This document shows positions 14,876 to 23,225 of a DNA stretch of 40,765 nucleotides, in pieces. Positions within the stretch are counted from its first letter, which is position 1; each line of letters starts with the position of its first letter. Under the pieces are notes generated by a model. It made no database searches. It saw nothing but the letters and a program-made list of their open reading frames with translations, and was not told where the DNA came from. This stretch comes from Candidatus Rokuibacteriota bacterium. GTDB taxonomy: Bacteria; Methylomirabilota; Methylomirabilia; Rokubacteriales; CSP1-6. The stretch is from assembly GCA_016179925.1 (NCBI GenBank), contig JACPCG010000165.1:1-40765 (forward strand), in the 5' to 3' direction. Both the position numbers and the translations under genes were made by a program.

Positions 14876-15577
14876 GTGATCCGCGCGGTGTTCTTCGACG
14901 CCGGCAATACGCTCTTGCGGATGAACTACGTCGACATCGCCGCGGAGCTCGGCCGGCACGGCGTGAGCGTGACGCCCGAGGCAATCCAGCGTGCCGAGTG
15001 GCGGGCGCGCGTCCAGCTCGACGAGGAGATCTTCGCGCGTTCGTTTCCGGACGTCTCGACGGAGAGCCGGTCGATCGGCGGACGGTACGTGCGCTATCTC
15101 CTCGAGGCGCTCGGGATCGCGGACGCGGGAATCGCGGATGCGGTGGCCGAGTGGCGGAGCCGGTACAATCCGCCCGTCGGCCTCTGGAACACCGCCGACC
15201 CGCAGGCCGCCGCGGCGCTGCGCCTGGTCCGACACGCCGGGCTCGCAGCGGCCGTCATCTCGAACTCCAACGGCTCGGTCCGCTCGATCCTCCAGGCGCT
15301 CGGGCTCGCGTCCCACCTCGACTTCGTCCTGGACTCGTTCGAGGTCGGCATCGAGAAGCCCGACCCGCGGATCTTCGCGCTCGCGATCGAGCAGGCCGGC
15401 GTGGCGCCGGGCGAGGCGGTGTATATCGGCGACCTCTACACGGTGGACGTGCGCGGCGCGCGGGCGACGGGCATGGATGCGATCCTGCTCGACCCCGGCG
15501 GCCACTGGGGAGCGCGCGACTGCCCGCGGGCCACCGACGTCCTCGCCGCCGTCCGGTTCCTCCTCGCTTCCCGCTGA
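14876..15577 (+). CDS. HAD-superfamily hydrolase
   Basis: 233 residues, class-I HAD phosphatase or dehalogenase fold. Motif I is FFDAGNTLL (Asp8, with the second position Gly instead of Asp as in the HDHD3/REG-2-like branch). Motif II is VISNSNGSV, the motif III lysine is in IEKPDPRIF, and motif IV is YIGDLYTVDVRGA. The missing second aspartate of motif I (the usual general acid) makes phosphatase turnover uncertain. GTG start. It is divergent from the copper fusion gene with 64 bases between starts, so the two may share a control region. Confidence 0.85.
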   Translation: MIRAVFFDAGNTLLRMNYVDIAAELGRHGVSVTPEAIQRAEWRARVQLDEEIFARSFPDVSTESRSIGGRYVRYLLEALGIADAGIADAVAEWRSRYNPPVGLWNTADPQAAAALRLVRHAGLAAAVISNSNGSVRSILQALGLASHLDFVLDSFEVGIEKPDPRIFALAIEQAGVAPGEAVYIGDLYTVDVRGARATGMDAILLDPGGHWGARDCPRATDVLAAVRFLLASR

Positions 15578-15637
15578 CGGGGCTCGCCCCGCCCGGCGCG
15601 CGTCCCCTCAGAGCCTGTGAACGAATCGCGTTGTCGA

Positions 15638-15704
15638 GGGGCGCCACGGCTGCGCCGGGGCGCCCCGAGCGCCGGGGGGCTTGGGGGGCCCTTCGAGGCC
15701 CCCC
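15638..15704. terminator. Two hairpins between convergent genes
   Basis: Stem 1: GGGGCGCC (15638-15645) with GGCGCCCC (15659-15666). Stem 2: GGGGGGCC (15683-15690) with GGCCCCCC (15697-15704) and a 6-base CTTCGA loop. They sit between the HAD stop (15577) and the phosphomannomutase stop (15711), so they likely end transcription from both sides. No T-run. Confidence 0.6.
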
Positions 15705-15710
15705 ATGTAA

Positions 15711-17081
15711 TCAGTCGGGGAGCGTGACGAACGGGTAGCGGCGGAGCGCGTCGTAGATGACGCGCTTCATCGCCGCAATCTCGGCGTCGGTCCGCGCCTC
15801 GAACCGGAGCGTGAGGTAGGGGTTCGTGTTGGAGGCGCGGACGAGCCCCCAGCCGCCCCCGGGGAAGAGCACGCGCGCGCCGTCGATGTCGATCGTCTCG
15901 TAGCGCTGCTTGAGCTCCCGCGTCAGCTCCTCGACCACGCGGAACTTCTCGCCGTCGGGGCAGGGGGCCTTGAGTTCCGGCGTGGCCCGGAGGTGGGGCA
16001 CCGCGGCGAAGAGGCGGGAGGCCGGCTCGGCGGCGCGCGCGACGACCTCGATGATCTTGCACGAGGCGAGGATCCCGTCGTCCACGCCGTAGTAGTTCTC
16101 GGCGAAGAACATGTGGCCGCTGACCTCGCCGCCGAGGAGGATCCGGTCCTCGCGCATCTTGCGCTTGAGGTGGGAGTGGCCCGTCTTCCACATGACGGGC
16201 ACGCCGCCGTGCTGCTCGATGTCCGCGACGAGCGACTGGGAGGACTTCACGTCGAAGACGATCTTTTCGCCCGGATGGCGCGCCAGGAGGTCGCGCGCGA
16301 GGAGGATCAGGAGCAGGTCCGCCTCGTGGCGCTCGCCGCGCTCGTCGATGACGCCGACGCGGTCGGCGTCGCCGTCGTACGCGACGCCGAGGTCGGCCCG
16401 CGCCTCCACCACCTTCGCCTGGAGATCCACGACGTTCTTCTCGTCCTCGGGGTCGGGCAGGTGGTTCGGGAAGCGGCCGTCGGACTCGCAGTGGAGCTCG
16501 ACGACGTCGCAGCCGATGCGCCGCAGGAGCGCGGGCGCGTAGAGGCCGGCGACGCCGTTGCCGGCGTCGACGACGACCCTGAGGCGCCGCGCGGGCCTGA
16601 CCAGGCGGCTCACGGTGTCGAAGTAGTCGTCGCGTGGGGAGAGCCGGTCGAGCCCGCCCTCGCCGCGCTCGAAGTCGCCGCTCTCCGCGAGCTTGCGGAG
16701 GTGTTGGATCTCGTCCTCCGTGAGCGGCAGGGCGCCGGCGTGGACCATCTTGACGCCGTTGTACTCGACCGGGTTGTGGCTGCCCGTGATGTTGGCGCCG
16801 CCGTCGAGCTTCCAGTGCGCGGTGGCGAAGTAGAGCATCGGCGTGGGGACCTGGCCGATGTCCACGACGTCGACGCCGGCCACGCGCACGCCGTTGACGA
16901 ACGCGGCCTTGAGTTCCGTGGAGGACAGCCGGTTGTCCTGGCCGACGGCGACCCGGCGGCCGCCCTTCCGGCGGACGAGCGTGCCGTAGGCGGCGCCGAC
17001 CTGCAAGAATACATCTGGCGTGATGTCGGTGCCGACCAGCCCGCGCACGTCGTAGGCGCGGAAGATGTGCGGATTCAGCAT
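15711..17081 (-). CDS. Phosphomannomutase/phosphoglucomutase
   Basis: 456 residues, alpha-D-phosphohexomutase superfamily, AlgC/ManB-like, interconverting hexose 6- and 1-phosphates for sugar-nucleotide synthesis. Four functional loops are intact: phosphoserine loop TGSHNP (Ser101), metal loop DGDADR, sugar-binding loop GGEVSGH, and phosphate-binding loop RASNTNPYLTLRFEA. The ATG at 17081 begins the typical N-terminus MLNPHIFRAYDVRG; the longer open frame upstream is not homologous. It is divergent from the hydrolase gene at 17170. Confidence 0.95.
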   Translation of the reverse strand: MLNPHIFRAYDVRGLVGTDITPDVFLQVGAAYGTLVRRKGGRRVAVGQDNRLSSTELKAAFVNGVRVAGVDVVDIGQVPTPMLYFATAHWKLDGGANITGSHNPVEYNGVKMVHAGALPLTEDEIQHLRKLAESGDFERGEGGLDRLSPRDDYFDTVSRLVRPARRLRVVVDAGNGVAGLYAPALLRRIGCDVVELHCESDGRFPNHLPDPEDEKNVVDLQAKVVEARADLGVAYDGDADRVGVIDERGERHEADLLLILLARDLLARHPGEKIVFDVKSSQSLVADIEQHGGVPVMWKTGHSHLKRKMREDRILLGGEVSGHMFFAENYYGVDDGILASCKIIEVVARAAEPASRLFAAVPHLRATPELKAPCPDGEKFRVVEELTRELKQRYETIDIDGARVLFPGGGWGLVRASNTNPYLTLRFEARTDAEIAAMKRVIYDALRRYPFVTLPD

Positions 17082-17169
17082 TGTGCGGTTCCCCGTCGCT
17101 GCGATATTGTGACGGCGCGACGCTCTCCGAGGAGGGTACCATGAACGCACCGATCGACTGGAGCAACGC

Positions 17170-17739
17170 GTGAAGAAGGAATTCGTGTTCGTCCACGGCA
17201 TGAGCCACGGCGCCTGGTGCTGGGAGCTCGTCCAGGCGCGCCTCGACCGGGCGGGGCACGCGACGCTCGCGGTGGACCTCCCCGGCCACGGGCGCCGCGC
17301 CCATGAGCGGAGGCGCGCCTCCGTCGGCGGGTACGCGCGGGCCGTCGCCGACGCGATGAGCCTCGCCGGGTTCAGCCGGGCGATCGTCGTCGGCCACTCG
17401 ATGGGCGGCATCGTCATCCCGAAGGTCGCCGAGCTCGTGCCCGCGCGCGCGCGCTGGATGACCGACCTGCCCGTCGGCGACCTGCGTGTCACCGGCGCGC
17501 TCGCCCGGCTCACGCCCCAGCCGCTCAGGCCGTGGGTCGAGCGCGTGGACATGCAGCGGTTCTACGCGATGAGCGTGCCGCGGACGTACGTCCGCTGCCT
17601 CGGCGACGCGGCGATCATCCCGGCGAAGGCCGCCGAGTACGCGGCGCGGCTCGGCGTCACGCCCATCGACCTCGACTGCGCCCACGGGCCGATGCTCTCC
17701 GAGCCCGACGCGCTCGTCAGAATCCTCGAGACGCTCTAA
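17170..17739 (+). CDS. Alpha/beta hydrolase (salicylate-esterase-like), shortened
   Basis: 189 residues with oxyanion segment FVFVHGMSHGAWCW, nucleophile elbow GHSMGG and terminal histidine in DCAHGPMLSEPDAL, so the catalytic triad is plausible. Family members are usually about 230-240 residues. The strand and cap region after the elbow is compressed to ARARWMTDLPVGDLRVTG, suggesting an in-frame internal deletion. The best Shine-Dalgarno (GAGGAGG near 17129) serves an ATG at 17141 that opens a 10-codon frame (MNAPIDWSNA) whose TGA overlaps this GTG start. That could be a coupling leader or a start-proximal frameshift. Confidence 0.72.
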   Translation: MKKEFVFVHGMSHGAWCWELVQARLDRAGHATLAVDLPGHGRRAHERRRASVGGYARAVADAMSLAGFSRAIVVGHSMGGIVIPKVAELVPARARWMTDLPVGDLRVTGALARLTPQPLRPWVERVDMQRFYAMSVPRTYVRCLGDAAIIPAKAAEYAARLGVTPIDLDCAHGPMLSEPDALVRILETL

Positions 17740-17745
17740 CAGGGT

Positions 17746-17853
17746 GCTGAAACACCTGCAGGCTGCTCAAAAAGGTCCAGATGCAAGGCGGCGCCCGCTG
17801 GCCGCACGCGAGGCGTACTCCCTGTACGTTGAGCGTGCGGCCGAGGGCGCCAG
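17746..17853. repeat. Palindromic intergenic repeat element
   Basis: A long imperfect hairpin spans about 17790-17851, with matching arm blocks GGCGCC, GGCCGCACGC and GCGTAC on one side and their complements on the other, around TCCCT. The preceding text (GCTGAAACACCTGCAGG, GCTCAAAAAGGTCCAGATG) resembles an intergenic repeat I recall from other GC-rich environmental bacteria. Only one copy is seen here. Its right end supplies the ATG of the next gene. Confidence 0.55.
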
Positions 17854-18213
17854 ATGCTGTTCCACACGGTGAAAGGGGGCGCCGGGTTCGAGCTGTGGAA
17901 GAAGTTCGACAAGGGGCTCGCGCGCGAGCTCTCGGTGTTCTTCACCGGGGTCCTCTACAGCCGGGAGGTCCTCTCGCAGAAGCAGCGCGAGCTCTGCGCC
18001 CTGGCCGCGCTGACGGCGCTCCATCGGCCCAACGAGGTGCGCGCCCACATCCACGCGGCGCTCAACGTGGGCGCGACGCGCCAGGAGGTGGCCGAGGCGA
18101 TCTTCCAGATGGTCACCTACGGCGGGATGCCCGTCGTCGTCGACGCGCTCGAAGTGTATGCGAAGGTTCTCGCCGAGCGCGGCGAGCCCTTCCCCGCCGA
18201 AGAGACGACGTAG
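17854..18213 (+). CDS. Carboxymuconolactone decarboxylase (CMD/AhpD) family protein
   Basis: 119 residues of all-helical CMD fold. The core reads LSQKQRELCALAALTALHRP, then VRAHIHAALNVGATRQEVAEA and FQMVTYGGMPVVVDAL, matching the gamma-carboxymuconolactone decarboxylase type (GATxxEV helix). The AhpD CxxC motif is absent, so it is not a peroxidase of that kind. The start codon lies exactly at the end of a palindromic repeat element, so the native N-terminus may have been replaced or trimmed. The stop is immediately followed by the GTG of the next gene. Confidence 0.82.
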   Translation: MLFHTVKGGAGFELWKKFDKGLARELSVFFTGVLYSREVLSQKQRELCALAALTALHRPNEVRAHIHAALNVGATRQEVAEAIFQMVTYGGMPVVVDALEVYAKVLAERGEPFPAEETT

Positions 18214-18972
18214 GTGAGCCAGCGGGCGCTGGAGGCGGCCGTGGACGCGGCGCGCGCGGCGGGCCGGATCGCCCTCAAGTACGACCGCGGCGGCTTCGAG
18301 GTCGCGCTCAAGACCGACGACACGCCCGTGACGCAGGCGGACTGCGAGGCCGAGCGGGCGATCGTCGAGATCCTGGGCCGCGCGTTCCCGGACTACGGGG
18401 TGCTCGGCGAGGAGTTCGGCGGTCGCGGCGCCCAGGACCGGCGCTGGATCATCGACCCGATCGACGGCACGAAGAACTTCGTCCGCGGCATCCCGATCTG
18501 GGCGACGCTGATCGCGCTCGAGGAGGGCGGGGAGATCACGGTGGGCGTGATCCACAACCCGGTGACCGGCGACCTCTATACCGCCCGCCGGGGCGGGGGC
18601 GCCTTCCTGAACGGCGCGCCGATCCGCGTCTCCGACATCGCCGGGCTCGACCGCGCGTGTCTCTGCCACGCGGGGCTCGGCGCCGTCAGGAAGACCGGCT
18701 ACTGGGACGGCTTCGTGCGGCTCGTGGATGCGACCGACCGGCAGCGCGGCTTCGGCGACTACATGGGCTACGGGCTCGTCGCCGAGGGCAAGGTCGAGAT
18801 CTACGCCGAGCTCGACCTGAAGCCCTGGGACCTGGCGGCGCCGAAGCTCCTCGTGGAGGAGGCGGGCGGCCGCTTCACGGACTGGGAGGGGCGCCCCACG
18901 ATCTACACGGGCACGGCGCTCGCCACCAACGGCCGGCTCCACGACGCCGTGCTGGCGCTGCTCCGCCCCTGA
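18214..18972 (+). CDS. Inositol-monophosphatase-family phosphatase (HisN-like)
   Basis: 252 residues of the lithium-sensitive Mg-dependent phosphatase family. Metal ligands are visible in GEEFGG, in IIDPIDGTKNFVRG (D-x-I-D-G-T) and in the C-terminal LKPWDLAAPKLLVEEAGG. Relatives hydrolyse inositol phosphate, histidinol phosphate or 3'-phosphoadenosine phosphates; PIWATLIAL is reminiscent of HisN, but this is not decisive. GTG start directly after the CMD stop (zero spacing). Its own TGA overlaps the apparent CTG start of the glycosyltransferase. Confidence 0.9.
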   Translation: MSQRALEAAVDAARAAGRIALKYDRGGFEVALKTDDTPVTQADCEAERAIVEILGRAFPDYGVLGEEFGGRGAQDRRWIIDPIDGTKNFVRGIPIWATLIALEEGGEITVGVIHNPVTGDLYTARRGGGAFLNGAPIRVSDIAGLDRACLCHAGLGAVRKTGYWDGFVRLVDATDRQRGFGDYMGYGLVAEGKVEIYAELDLKPWDLAAPKLLVEEAGGRFTDWEGRPTIYTGTALATNGRLHDAVLALLRP

Positions 18973-19988
18973 CGCTCGTCATTCATCCCGGCGCGCTGGG
19001 CGACGTCCTGCTCGCCATCCCGGCGCTCCGTGCGCTCGCGCACGGCCGACCTGACAGCCCCCTCGTGCTCGCCGCCCAGCCGCGGATCGGCGAGCTGCTC
19101 CGGGCGATCGGTCTGGTGGATCGGGCGGTCGCGTTCGAGTCGCTTCACCTCGACGCGCTGTTCAGAGAAGAAACGATCGAACGTGGCGATGCGGGGCCAC
19201 TCCGCGTCGTTCTCCGGCCCCCCTCGGTCCAAGCCGGCCCTGCGGTCCCCGCTCCGGTCGTCTCGTGGTTCGGCTCCCGTGACCCGGAGTTCGTCACGCG
19301 ACTCACCGCGCTCGTTCCGGACGCCGTCGTCGCGCCGTCGTCGGAGGCGGGACGACTCGTCTGGCGGCACCTGCTGGCGACGGTCGGCGCGCCGCTCGCG
19401 CATGCCGACCGCTGGCGGACGCCCGTGCCCGTGCCGGCACGGCTCACCGAAGAGGGTCGTCGAGCCCTGCGCGATTCGGGATGGGACGGCGACACGCCGC
19501 TCGTCGTGGTTCACCCGGGCGCGGGCGGGATTGCCAAGCGCTGGCCCGCCGAGGGATTCGCCGCCGTCCTCGAGCGGCTGGCAGCGCGGGGGCGAATCAC
19601 CCTCGCCGTTCACCAGGGTCCCGCCGATGCCGAGGCCGTGGCCGCCCTCGAGGCGAGGCTCCGCGGGCCGACGATCGTCCTGAAGGAGCCGTCGCTCCCG
19701 GCCCTCGCGGGGATGTTGCGCGGCGCGACCGCCTACCTGGGAAACGACTCGGGCGTGAGCCACCTGGCATCCGCGCTCGGCGTGCCGTCGGTCGTGCTCT
19801 TCACCGCGGACAAGCTCGACTGGCGGCCGTGGGCCCGCCACGTGGAGGTATTCACCGTCGGGACGTCAGCGCTCGACGCTGCCGACTGCGAGCGGGTCAC
19901 CGCCGCGATCATCGCGCAGCTCGGCACGGGACGGTCCGGATCGCCGTGGTGGCCGCGGGCGCGCGGGTGGCCGCGATCCGCGGGCTGA
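18969..19988 (+). CDS. Glycosyltransferase family 9 (heptosyltransferase-like)
   Basis: 339 residues of GT-B fold. The N-terminus LTLVIHPGALGDVLLAIPALRAL is the classic GT9 start (normally M-x-I-L-V-I-R-x-G-A-L-G-D). The C-terminal half carries VVVHPGAGGIAKRWPAEGFAAV and the sugar-nucleotide site YLGNDSGVSHLASALGVPSVVLF. It probably transfers heptose or a related sugar to an LPS core or glycan. No ATG, GTG or TTG lies in this frame for at least 25 codons upstream. The homology begins exactly at a CTG that overlaps the preceding stop (CTGA), so translation most likely begins at CTG by coupling. Confidence 0.85.
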   Translation: MTLVIHPGALGDVLLAIPALRALAHGRPDSPLVLAAQPRIGELLRAIGLVDRAVAFESLHLDALFREETIERGDAGPLRVVLRPPSVQAGPAVPAPVVSWFGSRDPEFVTRLTALVPDAVVAPSSEAGRLVWRHLLATVGAPLAHADRWRTPVPVPARLTEEGRRALRDSGWDGDTPLVVVHPGAGGIAKRWPAEGFAAVLERLAARGRITLAVHQGPADAEAVAALEARLRGPTIVLKEPSLPALAGMLRGATAYLGNDSGVSHLASALGVPSVVLFTADKLDWRPWARHVEVFTVGTSALDAADCERVTAAIIAQLGTGRSGSPWWPRARGWPRSAG

Positions 19989-20016
19989 TGCGGTAGAACT
20001 TCGGGAGCGCAGGTCC

Positions 20017-20163
20017 TTAGAAGAAGTCTACCGCCTCGACCGCTTCGGGCTCGGCCTCCTGCACCGGCTCGTGCATGTCCCCCAGCTTGAGCTTCTCGAG
20101 CACGTCCTCGTCCTGGCCGGGAAGCTCTCGTGCAGCCAGGTCGTACCAGAGGTCCATCGTCAT
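20017..20163 (-). CDS. Small acidic protein of unknown function
   Basis: 48 residues from the ATG at 20163 (GAGGTGATG just upstream), beginning MTMDLWYDLAARELPGQDED and continuing into an acidic, hydrophobic-poor C-terminus ending EAVEAVDFF. Thirteen or more acidic residues, no cysteine, no membrane segment. It lies after the broken nitrilase gene with a 195-base gap and is convergent with the glycosyltransferase. I do not recognise a family. Good ribosome site and codon usage make it likely real. Confidence 0.5.
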   Translation of the reverse strand: MTMDLWYDLAARELPGQDEDVLEKLKLGDMHEPVQEAEPEAVEAVDFF

Positions 20164-20358
20164 CGCATCACCTCTAGGGCGCCTTGAGGCCCCGTCCGGT
20201 CGTTTACTTCTGGTGTTGCTTGTCAAGCAGAGCTCATGCCAGGGACTCCACGTTCCGGAAATCAACAGGTTAGCGGACGGGGATCGGCGCCGGTGCAGGG
20301 CAGCACGCCCGATCACCAGGCAAACTGCCTTCGATCGGCGCCGTCCTGACGCGAAGCG

Positions 20359-21340
20359 TTAGCGCTCGGGCTTCTTCCAGATCCCGCGGTCGTGCATGAG
20401 CTTGATCTGGCGCTTGATGACCTTCTCGCGGTACTCGGCGTGCTTCATCGGCGCGCGCTTGAGATAGAGGTTCTTCGGGTAGATCGGCTGCTCGTAGACG
20501 ATCTGGTAGAGCTCCGTGCGGAGATCCTTCAGGTAGTTGTCCCACTGGGCGCGCGCCCGGTGGTCGCGAAGCGCCTCGATGTCGATCGGGCCGCCCACGT
20601 ACGTCGAGCCCGCGCCATAGTCCTGGCGCCCGACGATCTGGCCCCGGTAGTTGATGATGAAGCTGCGCCCGCCGAAGGTGTCGATGGGCGTCGTCTCCTC
20701 GGGGAAGAGGTAGTAGGTCCCCATGTTGGGGGCGACGATGTACAGGTTGTTGTCGAGCGCGCGCGCGCGGCTCTGGATCTCGAAGAACTCGTTGCCCGTC
20801 GCCGGATGCGGGTAGGAGGCGCGGTAGACCACCTCGGCGCCGTTCAGCGCGAGCGCCCGCGCGTTCTCGGGATACGAGCCCTCGTTCGCCATCATGATGC
20901 CGAGCCGCCCGATCTCGGTGTCCACCACCGGCCAGAACGCATCGAGCGTCCGACCATACTTCTCGATCCACCAGTCATACACGTCGTGAGGACAGACCGA
21001 GTGCTCCACAGGGAAGAGCGGCGAGACCTTATAGTGCTTGAGGATCACCTTCCCGCGCGGGTTGATGATGAACCCGACGTTGAAGAAGCGGTCCTTCCAG
21101 TCGGGGTGGCGCGCCTTGGCCTGCGCCATGACGAAGGCGTTGTACTCCTTGGCGATCGTTGAATCCCTGGAGCGCGCCCTCCGGAAACGCGATGAGCCTG
21201 ACCGGGAGATCGAGGCTCGACAGCCAGGAGGCGGCCTTCACCAGGTGCGACAGGTGCTCGAGGTTGAGCTTGATGTCGTTGCGCTTCCGGATGCCGCGCA
21301 CGGTGGGGATGAGGCCGACGGCGGTGTAGGGCTTGATCAT
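20359..21340 (-). pseudogene. Nitrilase/amidase-family gene, internally deleted and frameshifted
   Basis: The 5' part (21340 to about 21165) reads MIKPYTAVGLIPTVRGIRKR and, further on, LIAFPEGALQGFND. The 3' part, in another frame, continues IAKEYNAFVMAQAKARHPDW and runs to KPER at 20359. Relatives have roughly 25-30 residues between these blocks, so a deletion removed them and broke the frame. In the 3' part the nucleophile region reads LGIMMANEGSYPENARALAL, where carbon-nitrogen hydrolases have cysteine at the position of the alanine in MAN. AGGAGG precedes the ATG at 21340. It trails the ABC transporter ATPase gene, so its ancestor probably processed the transported nitrogen compound. Confidence 0.8.
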
Positions 21341-21371
21341 ACGGTGGTTCCTCCTCGGGTGAGCGTCGAGA

Positions 21372-22118
21372 TCATGAGGGTGCGCCGCCCTGCTGGCGCT
21401 CGACTTCTTCCATGATCATCGTGTTCAGGTCGTCGATCAGCTTCGCGCGCTCGATGCGGCCGTCGTTCCGGATCGTCTCGCGGAGGCGCGAGGGACGCGC
21501 CGACATCATGATCAAGGTGGTGCCGATCGCCACCGCCTCTTCGATCGAGTGAGTCACGAAGAGGATCGTCCGCCTCGTCTCCTTCCAGATCCGCCGCACC
21601 TCGTTCTGCATGATGCGGCGGTTCTGGGCGTCGAGCGCGCCGAAGGGCTCGTCCATGAGGAGCACGTCGGGCTCGATCGCGAGCGCCCGCGCGATCGCCG
21701 CCCGCTGGCGCATGCCCCCGCTCGTCCGCCCCGGATAGTAGTCCTCGAAGCCCGCGAGGCCCGCGAGGCCGAGGTGGCGCCGGGCGATCGCCCGGCGCTC
21801 GGCGGCCGGCAGGCCGAGGGGCTTGAGCACCAGGGCGACGTTCTCGGCCAGCGTCATCCACGGGAGCAGCCGGTCTTCCTGGAAGACGACGCCGACCTTG
21901 CGGCTGTGGGCGTCGCCCGCCACGACGGGCCGGTCGTCGAGCAGGACGGTGCCCCGCGTGGCAGGCTCGAGCCCGCCGATGATCCGGAGCAGCGTGGTCT
22001 TGCCACACCCGTTCGGACCGAGGAGACACACGAACTCGCCTGCCTCGACGCTGAACGAGACGCGCTCGATGACCGGGATCAGATAGTCCTTGCCGACTCC
22101 CACGACCTGCAGCTTCAT
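21372..22118 (-). CDS. ABC transporter ATP-binding protein, NitT/TauT (SsuB/TauB) type
   Basis: 248 residues. Walker A GPNGCGKTT (34-42), Q-loop FQEDRLLPWMTLAENV, signature TSGGMRQRAAIARAL, Walker B VLLMDEPFGALD and H-loop VTHSIEEAV are all present. The FQEDRLLPW region is characteristic of the nitrate/sulfonate/taurine family. The ATG at 22118 overlaps the permease stop (ATGA); an in-frame ATG at 22124 is an alternative. It energises import together with the permease and the binding protein at 23563-24555. Confidence 0.95.
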   Translation of the reverse strand: MKLQVVGVGKDYLIPVIERVSFSVEAGEFVCLLGPNGCGKTTLLRIIGGLEPATRGTVLLDDRPVVAGDAHSRKVGVVFQEDRLLPWMTLAENVALVLKPLGLPAAERRAIARRHLGLAGLAGFEDYYPGRTSGGMRQRAAIARALAIEPDVLLMDEPFGALDAQNRRIMQNEVRRIWKETRRTILFVTHSIEEAVAIGTTLIMMSARPSRLRETIRNDGRIERAKLIDDLNTMIMEEVERQQGGAPS

Positions 22119-22825
22119 CGCCATCGCGCCAACCGCCGCGAGAGCGAGTCGAACACCAGCTTGTCGGTCACCATCATCACGAGGATCATCACGAGCGCCC
22201 ACACGAAGACCATCTGCGTGGCGAGGATCTCGCGGCTGTAGTTCATGATGTAGCCGATGCCGGAGGTGACGCCGAAGATCTCGGCGACCACGGACACCTT
22301 CAGCGCGAGGCCGAAGCCGACCTTCATGCCGGCGACGAGATAGGGGAGCGTGGACGGAATCACGATCGCCCGGAACTTCTCCCGCCCCGAGAGCCGGTAC
22401 ACGTCGCCCATCTCCAGGAGCCGCCGGTCCACGTTCTCGACGCCCTCCACGATGTTCGACGCGACGACGGGCAGGGTGATCATGAACGTCGTGAAGATCG
22501 GCGCCCAGTTGGAGAGCCCGAACCAGATGATCGAGATGACGATCCACACGAAGACCGACGTCGCGTTGAGGACGGCGAGGAAGTCGTGGACGACGGACCG
22601 CGCGCGGGGTGAGAGGAACGACGCGAGGCCCGTCAGGAGCGCGATCACGACCGCGCCGCCGAAGCCGACGAGGAGGATCTCGCCGACCCCGCGGACGACC
22701 GATAGGGGCGAGGGGAGGACGTAGGCGCCGTAGCGCCAGGACAGGAGCGACCAGCCGGCGACGATGACGGCCGTCACGCCGAGGGTGGGGAGATGCAGCC
22801 GGGTGGCGAGATCACGCTCGCTCAT
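22115..22825 (-). CDS. ABC transporter permease, NitT/TauT (SsuC/TauC) type
   Basis: 236 residues with about six membrane helices. The EAA-like coupling loop MGDVYRLSGREKFRAIVIPS followed by TLPYLVAGMKVG fits the SsuC/TauC permease family. The N-terminus LATRLHLPTLGVTAVIVAGW is typical. ATG start. The stop overlaps the ATPase start. Upstream comes the toxin-antitoxin pair, not the binding-protein gene. Confidence 0.93.
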   Translation of the reverse strand: MSERDLATRLHLPTLGVTAVIVAGWSLLSWRYGAYVLPSPLSVVRGVGEILLVGFGGAVVIALLTGLASFLSPRARSVVHDFLAVLNATSVFVWIVISIIWFGLSNWAPIFTTFMITLPVVASNIVEGVENVDRRLLEMGDVYRLSGREKFRAIVIPSTLPYLVAGMKVGFGLALKVSVVAEIFGVTSGIGYIMNYSREILATQMVFVWALVMILVMMVTDKLVFDSLSRRLARWR

Positions 22826-22877
22826 GGACGGCCTCCGGCGGTCGTGGACCAGGGCCGGGAGGGTGGCCGTCTCGATT

Positions 22878-23225
22878 TCACTCGACGAGGTCGAGGACGT
22901 CGCGGATGGCGTCGCCCACCCGAGCCATCAACGCGCCGGGGGCGTGGCAGAGCGGACGGCCGACCAGACGCCGGTTGTCGATGGCGCGGAGCTGGTCGAT
23001 CAGCAGATCCGAGTCGCGACGCAGCCGCCCGGTGCGGCGCACGCGGATGCGGAGCGGCTCGGCGTCGTCGACCAGGGTCGTCGTCAGCGGAACGACGATT
23101 GTTGAGGGGTGCCCGGCGTCCAGCAACGCCTGCGACTGGACGACCAGGACGGGCCGCGTCTTGCCCGGCTCCGTGCCGCGTCGGGGATCGAGGTTCGCGA
23201 GCCATACCTCGCCACGGTCAGGCAT
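22878..23225 (-). CDS. mazF: MazF/PemK-family endoribonuclease toxin
   Basis: 115 residues with the conserved N-terminus MPDRGEVWLANLDPRRGTEP, then KTRPVLVVQS, VVPLTTTL and SDLLIDQLRAIDNRRL, matching MazF-type mRNA interferases. The basic residue and threonine of the active-site loops (KTRP, PLTTT) are conserved, so it looks functional. Its ATG overlaps the antitoxin stop by 8 bases, the usual antitoxin-first order. Confidence 0.92.
   Translation of the reverse strand: MPDRGEVWLANLDPRRGTEPGKTRPVLVVQSQALLDAGHPSTIVVPLTTTLVDDAEPLRIRVRRTGRLRRDSDLLIDQLRAIDNRRLVGRPLCHAPGALMARVGDAIRDVLDLVE

Noticed and set aside
15436-17685. 749-codon minus-strand frame over the mutase region
   Set aside because: A different frame from the phosphomannomutase, which carries all four conserved loops; this one is arginine-rich shadow.
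17854-18213. Selenocysteine in the first CMD-family gene
   Set aside because: No in-frame TGA and no CxxC-like site; it is an ordinary CMD-fold protein.
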